Source of the DNA: Euleptes europaea
Lineage: Eukaryota > Chordata > Lepidosauria > Squamata > Sphaerodactylidae
Direction of reading: 5' to 3'
NCBI RefSeq assembly: GCF_029931775.1
Contig: NC_079317.1
Location: 71,393,895-71,457,894 of the forward strand
DNA length: 64,000 nucleotides
Part shown: positions 1 through 12,700 of the stretch, in pieces
How the letters are laid out: each line of letters begins with the position of its first letter
Position numbering within the stretch: the first letter of the stretch is position 1
Translations under genes and position numbers: made by a program
The notes under the pieces: model-generated
What the model was told of the DNA's origin: nothing
What the model saw: only the letters and a program-made list of their open reading frames with translations
The model's database searches: none

Positions 1-239
1 ATAATACTCCATTCATTTATCATAATTTAATTTGTTTTACATTAAGGTTATCTAATAACTTCTTTCCTTGCCTTCAGTTTTAAACATTTTTCAGTCTTGT
101 GATGCCAGCAAAAACATTTGCTTGGTTCACCTATAATGCCAAATCATGTTGTGGTATTATCTGAATGGTTCCATCGCTCACATGCTCCCAGCTCCCTCCC
201 TCTTTCTTTGCATGCTCTGTTTCTGTCCTTTTTTGTTGC

Positions 240-282
240 AAACCATAGTTTGCCATTATAGCTGAACCATAAACTATGGTTT
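240..282. repeat. Short foldback (12-bp inverted repeat)
   Basis: AAACCATAGTTT at 240-251 and its complement AAACTATGGTTT at 271-282 flank 19 bases. Lies in the first ZDHHC13 intron of the window. The rest of 1-617 shows nothing I can name. Confidence 0.6.
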
Positions 283-617
283 CCTCTTGCCACTCAAACA
301 TGACCTGGAAACCAAAATAAATTTATGTTTTTCAGTTCTGCTTGGAAAGCAAGCATAAAGCATAGTTTTCTGGGTCAGTTGTATGCAGTTGCCAAAAAAC
401 CCAGGGAGGGATTAAAGGGAGAAGACTAAGTAGTGCACAAGTCCAAGACTTGGACCTGATAGCCAACCTATGGCTTGGCTTTTGCATTGTGCTTTGTTAT
501 TTTTCACTAAAATAGGACTAGGCAGTTAAATGGATTTTAAAATCAAGTCACCCACCTAAGTTTCCTAATTCCTAATTTTTTCTTGGTTTCTAAAGTAATT
601 AATGTATCTGTTTAAAG

Positions 618-743
618 GGAGACACACCGCTTGACCTTGCTCATCGAACTCAGCATCGCTTAATTATTCACCTGATCACGGAAGAGGAAAGAATGAGAGC
701 CAGAAAAACTTCCAGGTTTCTGAGAATACTGGCGAAAAATGAG
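618..743 (+). CDS. ZDHHC13: ZDHHC13 exon: end of ankyrin region and linker
   Basis: Acceptor ag at 616-617, donor gt at 744; 42 codons, phase 0 at the 3' end. Begins GDTPLDLAH (last ankyrin helix) and ends in a basic linker [14 protein letters not shown] before the first membrane segment. The acceptor's pyrimidine tract is weak, so the exact 5' border is less certain than the 3' border. Confidence 0.85.
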
Positions 744-3700
744 GTATTACACATGGAAACAGATTCCAGAACGCAGCAGCACACTTAAAATAAAAAAGTA
801 CTTGTATGTAAATTAAGGATATTGTCAGACCAGCTGGAGAGTGAAGCATGGAAACAAAACTAGAATTTACTGAAATTTGGAGGGTAAACCCAGCATGATG
901 CAATTGGTGGTGGAGTTGGTGCTGTTCAATCTCAGGGTGCCACTGGAGCGCACTCTGGTCTGAGTTGAGAGCCAGTGTGGTGTATTGGTTAAGAACGGCG
1001 GACTCTAATCTGGAGAACTGGTTTTGATTCCCCACTCCTCCACATGAGCGGTGGACTCTAATTTGGTGAACCGCGTTGGTTTCCCCACTCCTGCACATGA
1101 AGCCAGTTGGGTAACCTTGGGCTAGTCATAGTTCTCTCAGAACTCTCGATCCCTCCTACCTCACAAGGTGCCTGTTGTGGGGAGAGGAAGGGGAGGAGAT
1201 TGTAAACCGGTCTGATTCTTCCTTAAAAGGTAGAGAAAGTCAGCATATAAAAACCAATTCCTCCTTCGTCTTCCCTGATGAAGTGAACAAACTGCTCAGA
1301 AGTGTGGGGCCCCATCACATCTAGACTTGCCACCGGACTGTCATGGCTGTTAGTATTATGCCAAGCTGGGATAGTTAAGGTGGCTCCAGGAAAGAATAAA
1401 CACCTTTTTGTGGGAGGGTGTACTTCCAAGAGACTTGAAAGACATAGTTGTAAGGCCTCTCTTGAAGAAGGCATCCCTGGATTCCACTGACCTCAACACT
1501 GATGTCTTCTGAATAACTCTTTGAGGGGGGCAATAGGAGCCTTCTTAGAGTCTGAACCTTGGAATAATCAAACAGCAAGAAGACAAAAGGGACAGCAAGG
1601 CTCGAAGGCTTGCGCGTGTTTATTTAACCAAGACAACCATATCCGTGGCTATCAGTGCATTCCTAAAGAGAGTTACTCCAGTCTAAGCCCATTAAAATGA
1701 ATGGGCTTTGATTGGAATAACTCTCCTTAGGAATGCACTGTATAGGTCTTTAATTGTAAAAGGGCTGCCAGGTGGAGGAGCTGTTGCTGCTAGGTTGGCT
1801 CTGCTTTGAGACGAATAGGCAAGATTGTACCAGAGATCATTAACAATCACAGCTGACATTTTTTCTCTCCTCACTTGGTTTTATCCATAGCACATTCCAA
1901 ATGAAACCTTTCTTTCTTTTCTTAGTTCTTGCTTTTGCTGGTGATGGCATTGGTATTGATATGGGCTGTCGGATATGTAGTGGATTTAAATTCTGATTCT
2001 TGGCTTTTGAAAGGAATCTTGCTGTTCTTCCTATGTGCCATCATCTCCCTGTTTGCAAGGTATGTAGAGTTACCTTTCTCATTAATGTTGAGTCTGTGCT
2101 GTAGAAAGGGGTTACTGGAACTGTTGGTAGGCTGTACAGCTTTGGAGGATTGGCACAATCCAAATAAACCCTGCAGGCACTTCACTGGCTGCCCATCAGT
2201 TACCAGGCTCAGCTTAAGGTTTTGGCTATCACATACAAAGCCTTCCATGGCCTTGGATGCTCATAGCTGCGAGACCGCCTCTCCCCCTATGTTCCACCAA
2301 GACAGCTTCGCTCATTGGAGCAGGGTTTTCTGCAAGCGCCAACCTGCAAATGGGCAAAATCAAAAACTGCCCATACACTTGCCTTCTCTGTTGTAAACCT
2401 AAGAACATAACATAAGAAAGGCCATGCTGGATCAGACCAAGGTCCATCAAGTCCAGCAGTCTCTTCACACAGTGGCCAACCAGGTGCCTCTAGGAAGGCC
2501 ACAAACAAGACAACTGCAGCAGCAATGTACTGCCTGAGTTCCACAGCACAATATAATAGGCATGCTCCTCTGATCCTGGGGTGAATAGGTATGCATCATG
2601 AATAGTATCCATTTTTACTAGTTGTGGCCCCACCTTGTGGAACAGCCTCCTTGAAGAGGTCAGGAAGGCTCCTGCTGTCATGGCTTTCCACAGACTTGCA
2701 AAGCTGAATTATTCAAGACGGCTTTTCTATGCAGGCAGTAGACTTGCTCTGTACTAAATGATTCACAAAGTTAGTTAGAAAAATTGTTAGGGACTGTGGT
2801 CTATACTACTGTGTATAGTTTGTTGAAACTAGGATCCTGCTATGGAATTTTGCATCATTTAATGTGTCATGTTAATACTTATGCCTTGCTTCAGTTTCTG
2901 TTTTTAAACTTCTGGTTGGTTCTACAACCCTAATTCTTTTGCGTTGTTTATTGAATGTCCCATCCATCGGTTGTATTGACTCACTCTGTGTCCAAGTGAG
3001 AACAACAGACTGTAAATAAATACATACACTCCTATTAATACCGATTAAATTTAAAGTGTACTCTTAATTTCAGCGATCGCTGAGTAATTCAGGGGGTTGT
3101 TTTTACACAATGTGATTCCCATGACGGGGGAACTAGTGGATTAGCAGTTATCCAGAACACACCACCAGAACTCCTTGGCTTTGTAGAACACAGTGCGCGT
3201 TTATTTTGTACAGTGCACAGATAAAAACAACCATCACGTACACTTACTCCACTATATTTCCCCAACACAGAGTAATTGTCATACAGACTTATATACAGTA
3301 CTGCACCAGATACCAATTAGGCCACCTGTAGACCTGCCCACAGTATTGCATCAGCCTACTGCCTAAATCTGGTTTGCTGCAGTTCACTCTGGGACCTGCA
3401 AGGCTCTTGCTGCCTCTTGCATCAGCTTAGATGTCTCTGATCTGACAGCTCTTTGACAACTGTCTCTGTCAAACTTATTACGAGCAACTTGTATCTCTGA
3501 CATCCCATGGAATGCACTTGCCTGTAGATTGTCATATTTTGTAGTTCTACACATGTACCATAATGTGCAGATCCTCAGTGCACATAATCTGGGAAGCCAA
3601 AGCCAGTCACTACTTAGCATGTACATAAACTGAATTATGTAAGCGTAGGGTTGTTACAAGTAGCATGTTGTGTTTCTTGTGTTTTCCAACATTGAAGTGA

Positions 3701-6700
3701 TTGCCGTATAAGAAAATCATACTGTGTGAATCAGTTTCATCGTTCTTTGAGTTCTGCCCTCAGCCACATTTTATAAAGAGAATACAATAACCCCAGGAAA
3801 TGGTTCCATTAAATGATTATTTGGATTGTATTTCAGGGGATATACTGAAATGTCTTTAAAATTTCCATTTCAGGCAATTCATAAGTTTCAACAAACTGAA
3901 ATATTTTCCAGTAGCATTTTTGCTTGGCTCCATCTTCTGGATATCTGTGACCTGTTTCATCTGGTTCCTGCCTGATATCCTTTAGCATGACAAATATCTC
4001 TGATTAAACACAGGTCTTGTTCTTGTAGACATGAATGTGCTTCGTTTTCCGTGGACAGCTGTATGAGTGTAAAGTATGTATGAGTGTAAAGTAAACTAAT
4101 GTATGAGTGTAAAGTAAACTAATGGGTTGCAGCATGCTTAAAATATGTTTCACTGGCAACATTTCTGTAGGGCCCTTTATCCTAGGAGAGGTGTGTTCTC
4201 ATCTCTGTGTTTGGCACAGAACTCCTGGCTTGCTGCATACTGTATATGGTATGAATATGCATGAGTCTGACATACAAGTGTGGTATTTGCTGCCTTATAT
4301 CTTCCTTGTCACTACACAGAGAGCTTTATTTTCAGATTGTAAAACACGTCTAAAAAAAAAAGTAACAGTGGAGACATTTGTAAGTACTGTTTTAAGCCAG
4401 CTTTAATCTATTCCAGTGCTAAATAGTATTTCAGCATTAATTACTTCATGCTTGAAGTGGCATTTTCTTTTTGCTTGGTATCTAATGAGATCTCATTTAA
4501 TACAGTTGTCTGAATTAATGTCTGTGTACTGTTGGAGTAAATTCCAGTTAGGGTTGTGAGCCTACATTTGCCTGGCTCCCAAGAAACATATTTGATGTTG
4601 TTGCTGCCTGCCGGAGGCTTCATCTCACAAAATGTATTTTAGATGATGTCATTGTAGACCTAGGTTTCAGGCATTAAACCATCAGTCATGATCTTTTGCA
4701 AAGATGCAATTTCCACACATGGAATCCATATGAGTTTCCACCCACTGATTTCCCTGTCCTTTTTGTAGCTACACAGGGATACAGAGTAAATGGGAGGGAA
4801 AGCTCCCATTATACATCCTTTTCATCCCTGCTAGAGCTGAACAGTGCACGAATGATCACAAAAGTACCATGCTTAGACGAAAATGGTTCCACTGAAACAA
4901 AAGCACCAACCAATGATATTCTGGCCTCCAGTCGAAGGTGAAATTCCATCATTCAGTGATACTTTCAATAATCTTGCCAGGTAGCCTATTAAAATCTTCT
5001 ACTAGCCCACACACTTTAACTTTTGCCTAATTCTTTATCACATGTGACATTACTATGTAGCATATATATATTGATGGGAGGAGGAGAAGATTTGCATTCA
5101 TGATCAAATGAGTAGTTGTAAGGTGTTTTTCTGAACCTTATAGATATGGAGTCTTAAATCTGACTTAAAAGGTAAAAGATGATTCCTATGAATTTTATCA
5201 GATATTTCAGTGATCGATATGTTACTTCACTGTGTGTTTAAAGCCTTAGAAACAGTTTGGTGCTTCTTAAATTGCCATAAAGCAATTGCTAGTGAACCGT
5301 AAAGGATTGTTTAAGGAGGAATGCAGGCCCACTGTGACTCTTTTGTGATACATTTTGTGGGGGGAAATCACTTGCATCAGTTGTGATATAGACACCACAA
5401 TGGATTGGGTTAAATCTCAGGATGCTATTGGAGTGAGGTCTGATTCTGCTTGTATAGATGGCTTCCAGTTGGTGAAGACTGATAAAGGGGACAAGCTGCA
5501 GAGAAGCGTATAGCTCACCATGTTTAGGCTTGACCCCTTGCTCTTTGTGACTGATAGTATTGAGCCTGGTTAGTTTGATTCAGTAGGTCTAGTAGGGAGT
5601 AAATGCCCTTCTGCAGGAGAATGTAGTTCCAGCTGCATTAAAAGAGGCAGTCATGAGATCCCTGCTAAAGAAGGACCCAGATTACCTAATGCCTGATAGC
5701 CAACATTCATAGCTTGGAGATGCTGCTGGATCCTAGCCTAGAGTTGGAATCTCAGGTCTCCTCTATAGTGCCTTTCATAAGCTTTGGGTTGATATGCCAG
5801 TTACTGCCATTCTTTGAAAAGTGTGATTTGACTGTGGTGATCCATGCTCTCTAGTTAGAGTGGGGGACAATACAGGCTGCCGGGGGTTTCCTTTGAAAAC
5901 TTTTCAAAAACTTCATTTGGTTGAGGATATGGCAGTTAGGTTATTGTTGGGGGGCTGGACATAGGGATCATGTCCCTGTCTAGAAAGATTTACACTGGCT
6001 ACACAGTTGCTTCAGGGCACAATTAAAATTTCTTACCTTTAAGGCCTTAAACAGCTTGAGGGCGGGATACTGGAAGGAATGCCTCCTCCCATATTGTCTA
6101 GCCCTCAGCTATGACCCTGTACTCAAGCTCTGTCCTCTGTGTTACCACCTCCAGAGGTCAAGCCGGTGGCAGCCAGAGATAGAGCACCTCGCCTTTGGTA
6201 TGCTTTTCCCATTGATGCTCATATTGTGCTGAGCTCACTTACCTTTGGTTGTCAGGCCAAAACCGTCCACTTTACACAGGCTTTTAACTAAGAGGTTCCA
6301 ACTTTTTTACTGTTTTATGGCCTGTTCATGTGTGTGTGTAAAGTGCCGTCAAGTCGCAGCCAACTTACGGTGACCCCTTATGGGGTTTTCAAGGCAAGAG
6401 ACTAACAGAGGTGATATGCCAGTGCCTTCTTCTGCATAGCAACCCTGGTGTTCCTTGGTGGTCTCCCATCCAAATACTAACCAGGGCTGACCCTGCTTAG
6501 CTTCCAAGATCTGATGAGATCGGGCTAGCCTTGGCCATCCAGGTCAGGGCAGCCTGCTTATAATATAATTTTTCACTGTTCTACATGTCTCGTGTGCTTT
6601 TATGCATCAGCTTATTTTTATTGGCCTGCCTTGTTTTTATTGATCTTTATGTATTTTATTGGCTTGTTTTATTGGCATTATTTTTAAATCCTTTTTATTC

Positions 6701-9700
6701 TTTAGGTTGATTTTATGTTATTGCTCTCAAGCAGGTCTGTAGGGGAAGCATACAAATTTTCTAAATAAATGCTTATTGGCAGCAATATGCAGATATGACA
6801 ACTTATTCCTTAACTGGAGATCACATTTTTCAGGCACAGTTTCTCAGCTTCCTTTCTTTCTTGGTATGGTGGGGCTTCTCTATTATTTCTACAAAATGTT
6901 CCGAGCTGATCCTGGATATATCAAGACTACAGAAGAAGAAAGAAAAAAGGTATTTTGATTCAAAAAGCACTTCTTCCATGTTTTCTGTGTGATTTTTATT
7001 TGAGTTGGGAAAAGCTGACTGTGACCAAGCAGCAAATTCTGAGGCTAGTGGTGATAATTTCATCTTAATAATTATTGATGTCATTAAATATTTGGTTGTT
7101 ACCAAAACCTGGGGAAGGGAGTGAGAGCATAGCATGGAACACAGTAATCGGTACAAGAAAATGAGGATTTGTTCCTTGTGTCTGTCGCATAATAAGGTCA
7201 CGTTAGAGGGTCTTACAGACATCCTCTATTGAAGGAAGCAAAAAGAAAGTACAAGATGTTATATCAAAAGTAGGAGAGTGTTGTAAACTGCAAATTGAAA
7301 ATGCTACCTGAACTCACAATATGAAAGAAATGTAACAAGCATGCAATTACGAACAATATTCCATGTATCACTAACAGGTACGTATAGATCCACAGAAAAA
7401 AATGGACAGTATAAATGTGTGACTACATCAAAAAGGAGCTAAAACAAATGACAAAGAGATTGCCAGCCTATTTTGAGTAGATCTTCATCAGACCATTTCT
7501 GTTTTACCCTGTTTATTCAGTTTTAAACCAGTTCAAGGCAAAGAGCCAAAAAAAAAGGTCTCTCACCCCTGCTGTATAAGATGCAAAATGACATCAGCTG
7601 GTGAACTGGTGTCTGTTTGAAATTATAACGATCTGAATAAACAGGACAATACAGAAATGATATGATGAAGATTCACTCAAAGTGGAGTTTGGCTGGCAAG
7701 TAGTTTTATCTACTTTTTTGGTGTATCATATATTTACATATACTGTCCATTTTTCTGTGTATTTATATACCCATTATTGATACGTTGAATATTATTCATA
7801 ACTGCATGCTTGTTATGTTTTTTCATACTGTGGGATCAGGTGGTGTTTTCAATTTGCAGTTTATAATACACATCTGTTTTTGATATGGCAATTTGGTTTC
7901 GCATTCCCCAAGCTTCTTATTGCCTCTCATAGGATGTCACTTTTGTTTGCAAGTTGTCTGTGTCTTGCATATATGAAAAGAAAAGCCACAGTCCAGTAAA
8001 TAGCTAACTCATCGCCCGCAGAGTTACAATCTAAAGAAGGTATCAGATAAAACAATATAGGAACGGGAAGTTCCTCAGGCACTATGATAAATTTGAGAAC
8101 AAAGAGAGGAAAGGTGTGAAAAGCTTAAGAGCAAGAGGAATAAAGACATGCTTTGAAGCACATCCTTACTAATCGAAGGTGGCTTAATCGTAGATCTCAT
8201 GATGCCTGCTCTGCCTGGGGCCAATATGCAGCTATTGTCCTGGGCGTAGGACTATTTTGTATATTCTTATAGTAATCAAATGCAATAAGATGTGACCTAT
8301 TTAGATTAGAATATTGTGAAACTGGTGAAAACGCCACCCCGTCGCTATTGATATTGCCAGTGGAGGCATATTGTGATAATGCTACACAAAGAGAAACAGA
8401 TAATGTAACTTTTGAGAATTTGATGGATAAGGGGGGTAAGATCATCAAATATTCTCAATAATGAAAGAATAGTTGAAAAAGGAAGGTGGACTTTTGAGAG
8501 AAAAGACACATTTTGAACAGGAGATTCAGGACACTTGTTAGGGAAAATGTATAAACTGTTGCTACAGTATGAAACTGAAACAGAACAAGTAGAGAACTGT
8601 ATGATAAAATGGATGGAAAAATTTAGGAGCAGTCATGGATGTGACTCAGTGGGAGAATATATGGTCAAAACAAATTATGTTTACAGCATGTCAAATGCTG
8701 AGAGAAAGCTGCTATAAAGTGTACTTTAGATGGTATATAACCCCTAAAGATATTGCAAAGGCCAGTAAAGGATTTGATGGAAAATGGAAAATGTTGGAAA
8801 TGCTGAAGCATAGATGCAACATTTTTCCATATGTGGTGGTCTTGTAAAAAAAGCAAGAAAATATTGGAAAATAATACATGATGAAATGCAAAGAATATTG
8901 AAAAGTACCGTATATACTCGTGTATAAGCCGAGTTTTTCAGCCCAAAAAAAGGGCTGAAAAAGCCGAACTCGGCTTATACACGGGTCAATACGGTAGGAG
9001 AGGGGAGGGGGGAGGAGGGAGGAACTTACCGCTCGCAGCCTCGCCCGGGAGCCTTTCTCCTGCCGGCAGGGGCCTGGAGGGGCCGGCAGGAGGTTCCTGC
9101 TGGCTGCTCCGCCGCCGCCCAGGCAGCAGGGAGCCTTTCTCCTGCTGGCAGGGTCCTGGAGGGGCCGGCAGGAGGTCTCTGCCAGCTGCTCCGCCGCCGC
9201 CCAGGCGCCTGGGCGCCTTTCTTCTGCCGGCAGGGACCTTCCTGGGCCGGCAGGAGGCCCCTGCCGGCTGCGCCGCCGCCACCCACGCGCCCAAGCGCCT
9301 TCCTCCGGCCGGCAGGGGCCTGGAAAGGCCTCCTGCCGGCCCAGGAAGGCCACGCCGCCGATTCGCCGTGTCTCCCGGTAAGTAGGGGGTTCAGGGGCTC
9401 TTCCCCCTCCCCCCCTTGAATGGCACTGGGGGTGGGGTGGGGTGGGGCGGGAGGGCCTGGGAGGCCGGCGGGAGGGCGACCTGGGGCAGGGGCCCTGCGC
9501 TCTAAAATGGCGGCCGCCATTTTAGAGCGCAGCATTGCCGGTAAAGGGAATTTCTTATTGACCCTCGGCTTATACGCGGGTCAATAAGAAATTCCCTTTT
9601 CTGGCCTCAAATTTGGGGGGTCGGCTTATACTCAGGTCGGCTTATACCCGAGTATATACGGTAAGTTTCTGATAGATCCAAGAAGTATGTTGTTAAATAT

Positions 9701-12700
9701 TTTGCCAGATAATATGCCAAAAATATATAATGAATTGTTTAAGTATATGGTGACAACGGCAAGAGGGGTGTCAGAAAGTGAAAAGCAGAAAACTGAATGG
9801 ACAAATAAAGTAGCAGAATATGCATCTATGGCTAAGCCTTTAGTGAATAATAGATCAACATCTGATTTTTACGAAAAATGGAAAGTATTTTTGAGTATAT
9901 AGGTGTCAACTAATAAAAATAATAGAATTTAAGAATTTAATATATGCAAATATAATATTCAAAGAAGGCATAATAGAATAGAAGTTATAAAGTAAGTTCC
10001 ATTATAATGTCAGAATTTGATGTGTATGTTTGCATGTTTGTATTTTTTATTCGTTTGAAAAATTAAAAAAGTATTTTTTTTTAAACCTACCCCATCTCAT
10101 TCATCACTGTTTTCATTCAAAGGAAAGATAACAAGTGAGCACATGATGTTATGTTGATGCCAAGAATCCTCAGCCTACAAAAAGTTACCGTTTTTGGCAC
10201 TCCTGTAGCTATGAAATGTAACGATGATTGCAAAACATTTTATGTCTTTCAGAACATTATTACCCTTGCAGAATCTGGCTCCTTGGATTTCAGAACATTT
10301 TGCACATCCTGTCTTGTAAGTCAGGCTGTACTGTTTCGTTATATTTATTTCATTGTTCATTTTCACATGCATTATGTGCAGGCCAGAATACAGGAGCTTC
10401 CTAGAGGTTGGGCAGATACTCTTGATACCCCACTGTGTTGCTGGCTGACCAGCTTCTCAGCAACATGTGCCACATACAGGCTGATGAGAGGCTTTCCTGT
10501 TCTGTTACTTCCTGACTGCCACTGCAACTAAAACTGAAGACCTGGTCATTCTATGACAGCAGGGAAAGTGGACAGAATGTGTGATTGCATAGAGAACTAT
10601 TACAGATGGGCAGTTCTGTTTACTTAAAGTCAGTGTTTCTTAGAGGATTTATGAGACTTATTTATTTATTTATTTATTTAAAACAATTTTATGCTGCCTT
10701 TCCACCCAATTTAGGGCCCCCAAAGTGTGTGTGTGTGTGTGTGTGTGTGTAACTGTTAAAAGCAATAATTCTTTACCTGCTAGCAGAAGACAATGATCAA
10801 GAAGGACAGATGACTCTCCCTGGGGAAGGAACTCCATAGTTTTGGTGCCAAGACTGAGAAGGCCCTTTCTCAGGTTGCCACCCATCTAGCCTCAGATGGC
10901 AGGGCCCCCTGAAGCAGGGCCCCTGAAGATGATTGTAGTAGTTAGGTAGGATCATATGGGTATGGGCAGTCCTTAAGATAATGCTGGGCCACAGCTGGTG
11001 AAAGGTGCTCCTGGCCAACTGCTTTTCCAACAAGAGGCTTGGGTCCAGCAGTACCCAGAAGCTATGAATCTGCTCTTTTAGGACTGCTCCTTCATACAGA
11101 ACAAGAGACACCTCAATTCCTGTGCCTATCCTTTGCCTACCAATAGCACCTCTTTTTGTCAGCAATCAGTTTATTAGCCCTCATCCATCCCGAAACTGTG
11201 ATTCATCATTTCCAGAGCTGAGTATCGTCTGCATATTGGTGACAACTTACCCCGAATCTCCAGATAATCTCTCCTGGTGGCTTCTTGTAGATGTTAAAAA
11301 GCATGGGGGGGGGGGGGCAGGTGAAACCTTGTGGGACTCCAGAGGCCAAGGGCCTGAGCGGCAGTCCTCCTGCACCACCTTCTGAAACCTATCTTCCAGG
11401 TAGGGGCAAAACCACCAAAAATGGTGCTTCCCTGTCTTTTCTCTGAAAGGCAGTCCAGAAGGATACCATGATGAATAGTGTCAAAAAGCCACCAAGAACT
11501 TTAGGAGAATCAACAAGGTCCCCTCCCTCCATACATCTTTCAACACAGGTCATCCTCCAGGGCCTCCAAGGTCATTTGAGTACAATAACCAAGTCTGAAA
11601 AAAGATGGGCAAGGATCCAGACAATCTGCTTTGTACAGGAGTCCTTGGAGTTCTCCAGCCACCACTCATTCCGTCACCTTGCTCAAGAGTGACACGTTTG
11701 AGAATGAACAAAAAGCGGGGTCTTTTCCACAGGCAGAGGTTGCGCAGCAGTGTGACATGGCTTCCAGTTAGCTTGCTGCTTGGCCAACCAAACATCTTAT
11801 TTATTTTGTCAAAAGGGGCTTCAATAGCATATAAGTTGAGTTGCACTTGTTGAGCATTGTATAGGCGAGGAGGTGATTTCCCCCTTACATTTTCTTTATG
11901 TGGCTCTCCAGATCCTCAGAGAGGATTTTGGGGGAAAACTTCAGACTGTTAGAGGAAGGAGGGTAAAGATCTGCTCTGCCAGCTGTTTCCACGAGCGTTC
12001 CTGCCAAATCCAACTTATTGTGCCATTGATCTTGGCTGACTGAAGATGGGATGGTGGTTCGTAGTGGTTAGGGTTGCCAGCTCCGGGTTGGGAAATACCT
12101 GGAGATTTTTGGGGCAGAGGAGGGTGGGGTTTGGGGAGGGGAGGGACTTGCATGCCATAGATTCTAATTACCAAAGCGGCCATTTTCTCCAGGTGAACTG
12201 ATCTGTATCGACTGGAGATGGGTTGTTATAATAGGAGCTACTCAGTTAGTACCTGGAGGTTGGCAACCCCAACAGTGGTGGATGTTGTGTTTGGTCTATA
12301 AGTTGCAAATTCAGTTTATAACGGGGACCCAATCGATAAATTTAAGCAACAGATACTATGTACATTTTGAATGGGACTATGTTTTAATTGTTTTTCTGGC
12401 ATCCTTGATCAGGTGAAAAAACCTCTGAGATCCATGCATTGCCACAGCTGCGAATCGTGTGTCGCTAGATACGACCAACATTGTATCTGGATTGGGCAAT
12501 GTATAGGTGAGTTTATCTGAACACAACAGGAACTCTGGGTTGTTTTGTGTTTTGGTGCTGAGAATGCTTCTGAGGACAGAGAGGTCCTTAATTAACCAGC
12601 CTCTAGTGGTGAAGTGCGGCATGAAGGGTTGCTGACCAGCTGCACAGAGGATTGGATCCTGATGAGCTCTACATTCCACAATGTAAGGCCATTTATGCAT

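Larger units (their letters stand above)
3975..6824 (+). other. ZDHHC13: Minor-spliceosome (U12-type) AT-AC intron of ZDHHC13
   Basis: The intron opens with ATATCCTTT, the U12 donor consensus. Near its end is TTCCTTAAC (6806-6814), an exact match to the U12 branch-point consensus, and it closes with ..ATCAC at 6824, so the branch A (6813) is 11 nt from the end, inside the normal U12 spacing. Splicing AT to AC joins CCT G + AT TTT (Pro-Asp-Phe) and keeps the frame and homology on both sides. The intron also carries a LINE fragment and a 5S-derived SINE. Confidence 0.88.
8906..9663. mobile_element. Non-autonomous TA-flanked DNA element with CpG-rich tandem-repeat core
   Basis: Ends are inverted: CCGTATATACTCGTGTATAA on the left, and its complement-like TATACCCGAGTATATACGG on the right, each next to TA. 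Next to each end is a hairpin: gtttttcagccc/gggctgaaaaagcc at left, and aaagggaatttcttattgac/gtcaataagaaattcccttt (9543-9599) at right. The core (about 9000-9535) is GC-rich. No transposase. It sits inside the L1 fragment, so it is younger than that copy. Confidence 0.75.
8380..10085 (+). mobile_element. L1-type LINE 3' fragment, interrupted by a DNA element
   Basis: Frames before and after the insertion read [18 protein letters not shown]-like text, then [25 protein letters not shown] and after it [20 protein letters not shown], which resemble the C terminus of vertebrate L1 ORF2 (RWYxTPxxIA.., LFxYxxTAAR). Ends in an A/T-rich tail at about 10085. Frame is broken in several places; not active. 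Confidence 0.7.

Noticed and set aside
8712-9535. Long overlapping - strand open frames rich in Gly, Pro, Arg and Ala (up to 213 codons)
   Set aside because: They follow the GC-rich tandem array of the mobile element, in several frames at once, with no domain and no splice context.
9000-9535. CpG-rich segment as a gene promoter
   Set aside because: It lies inside a TA-flanked element within an L1 in the middle of the ZDHHC13 transcription unit; no first exon follows.
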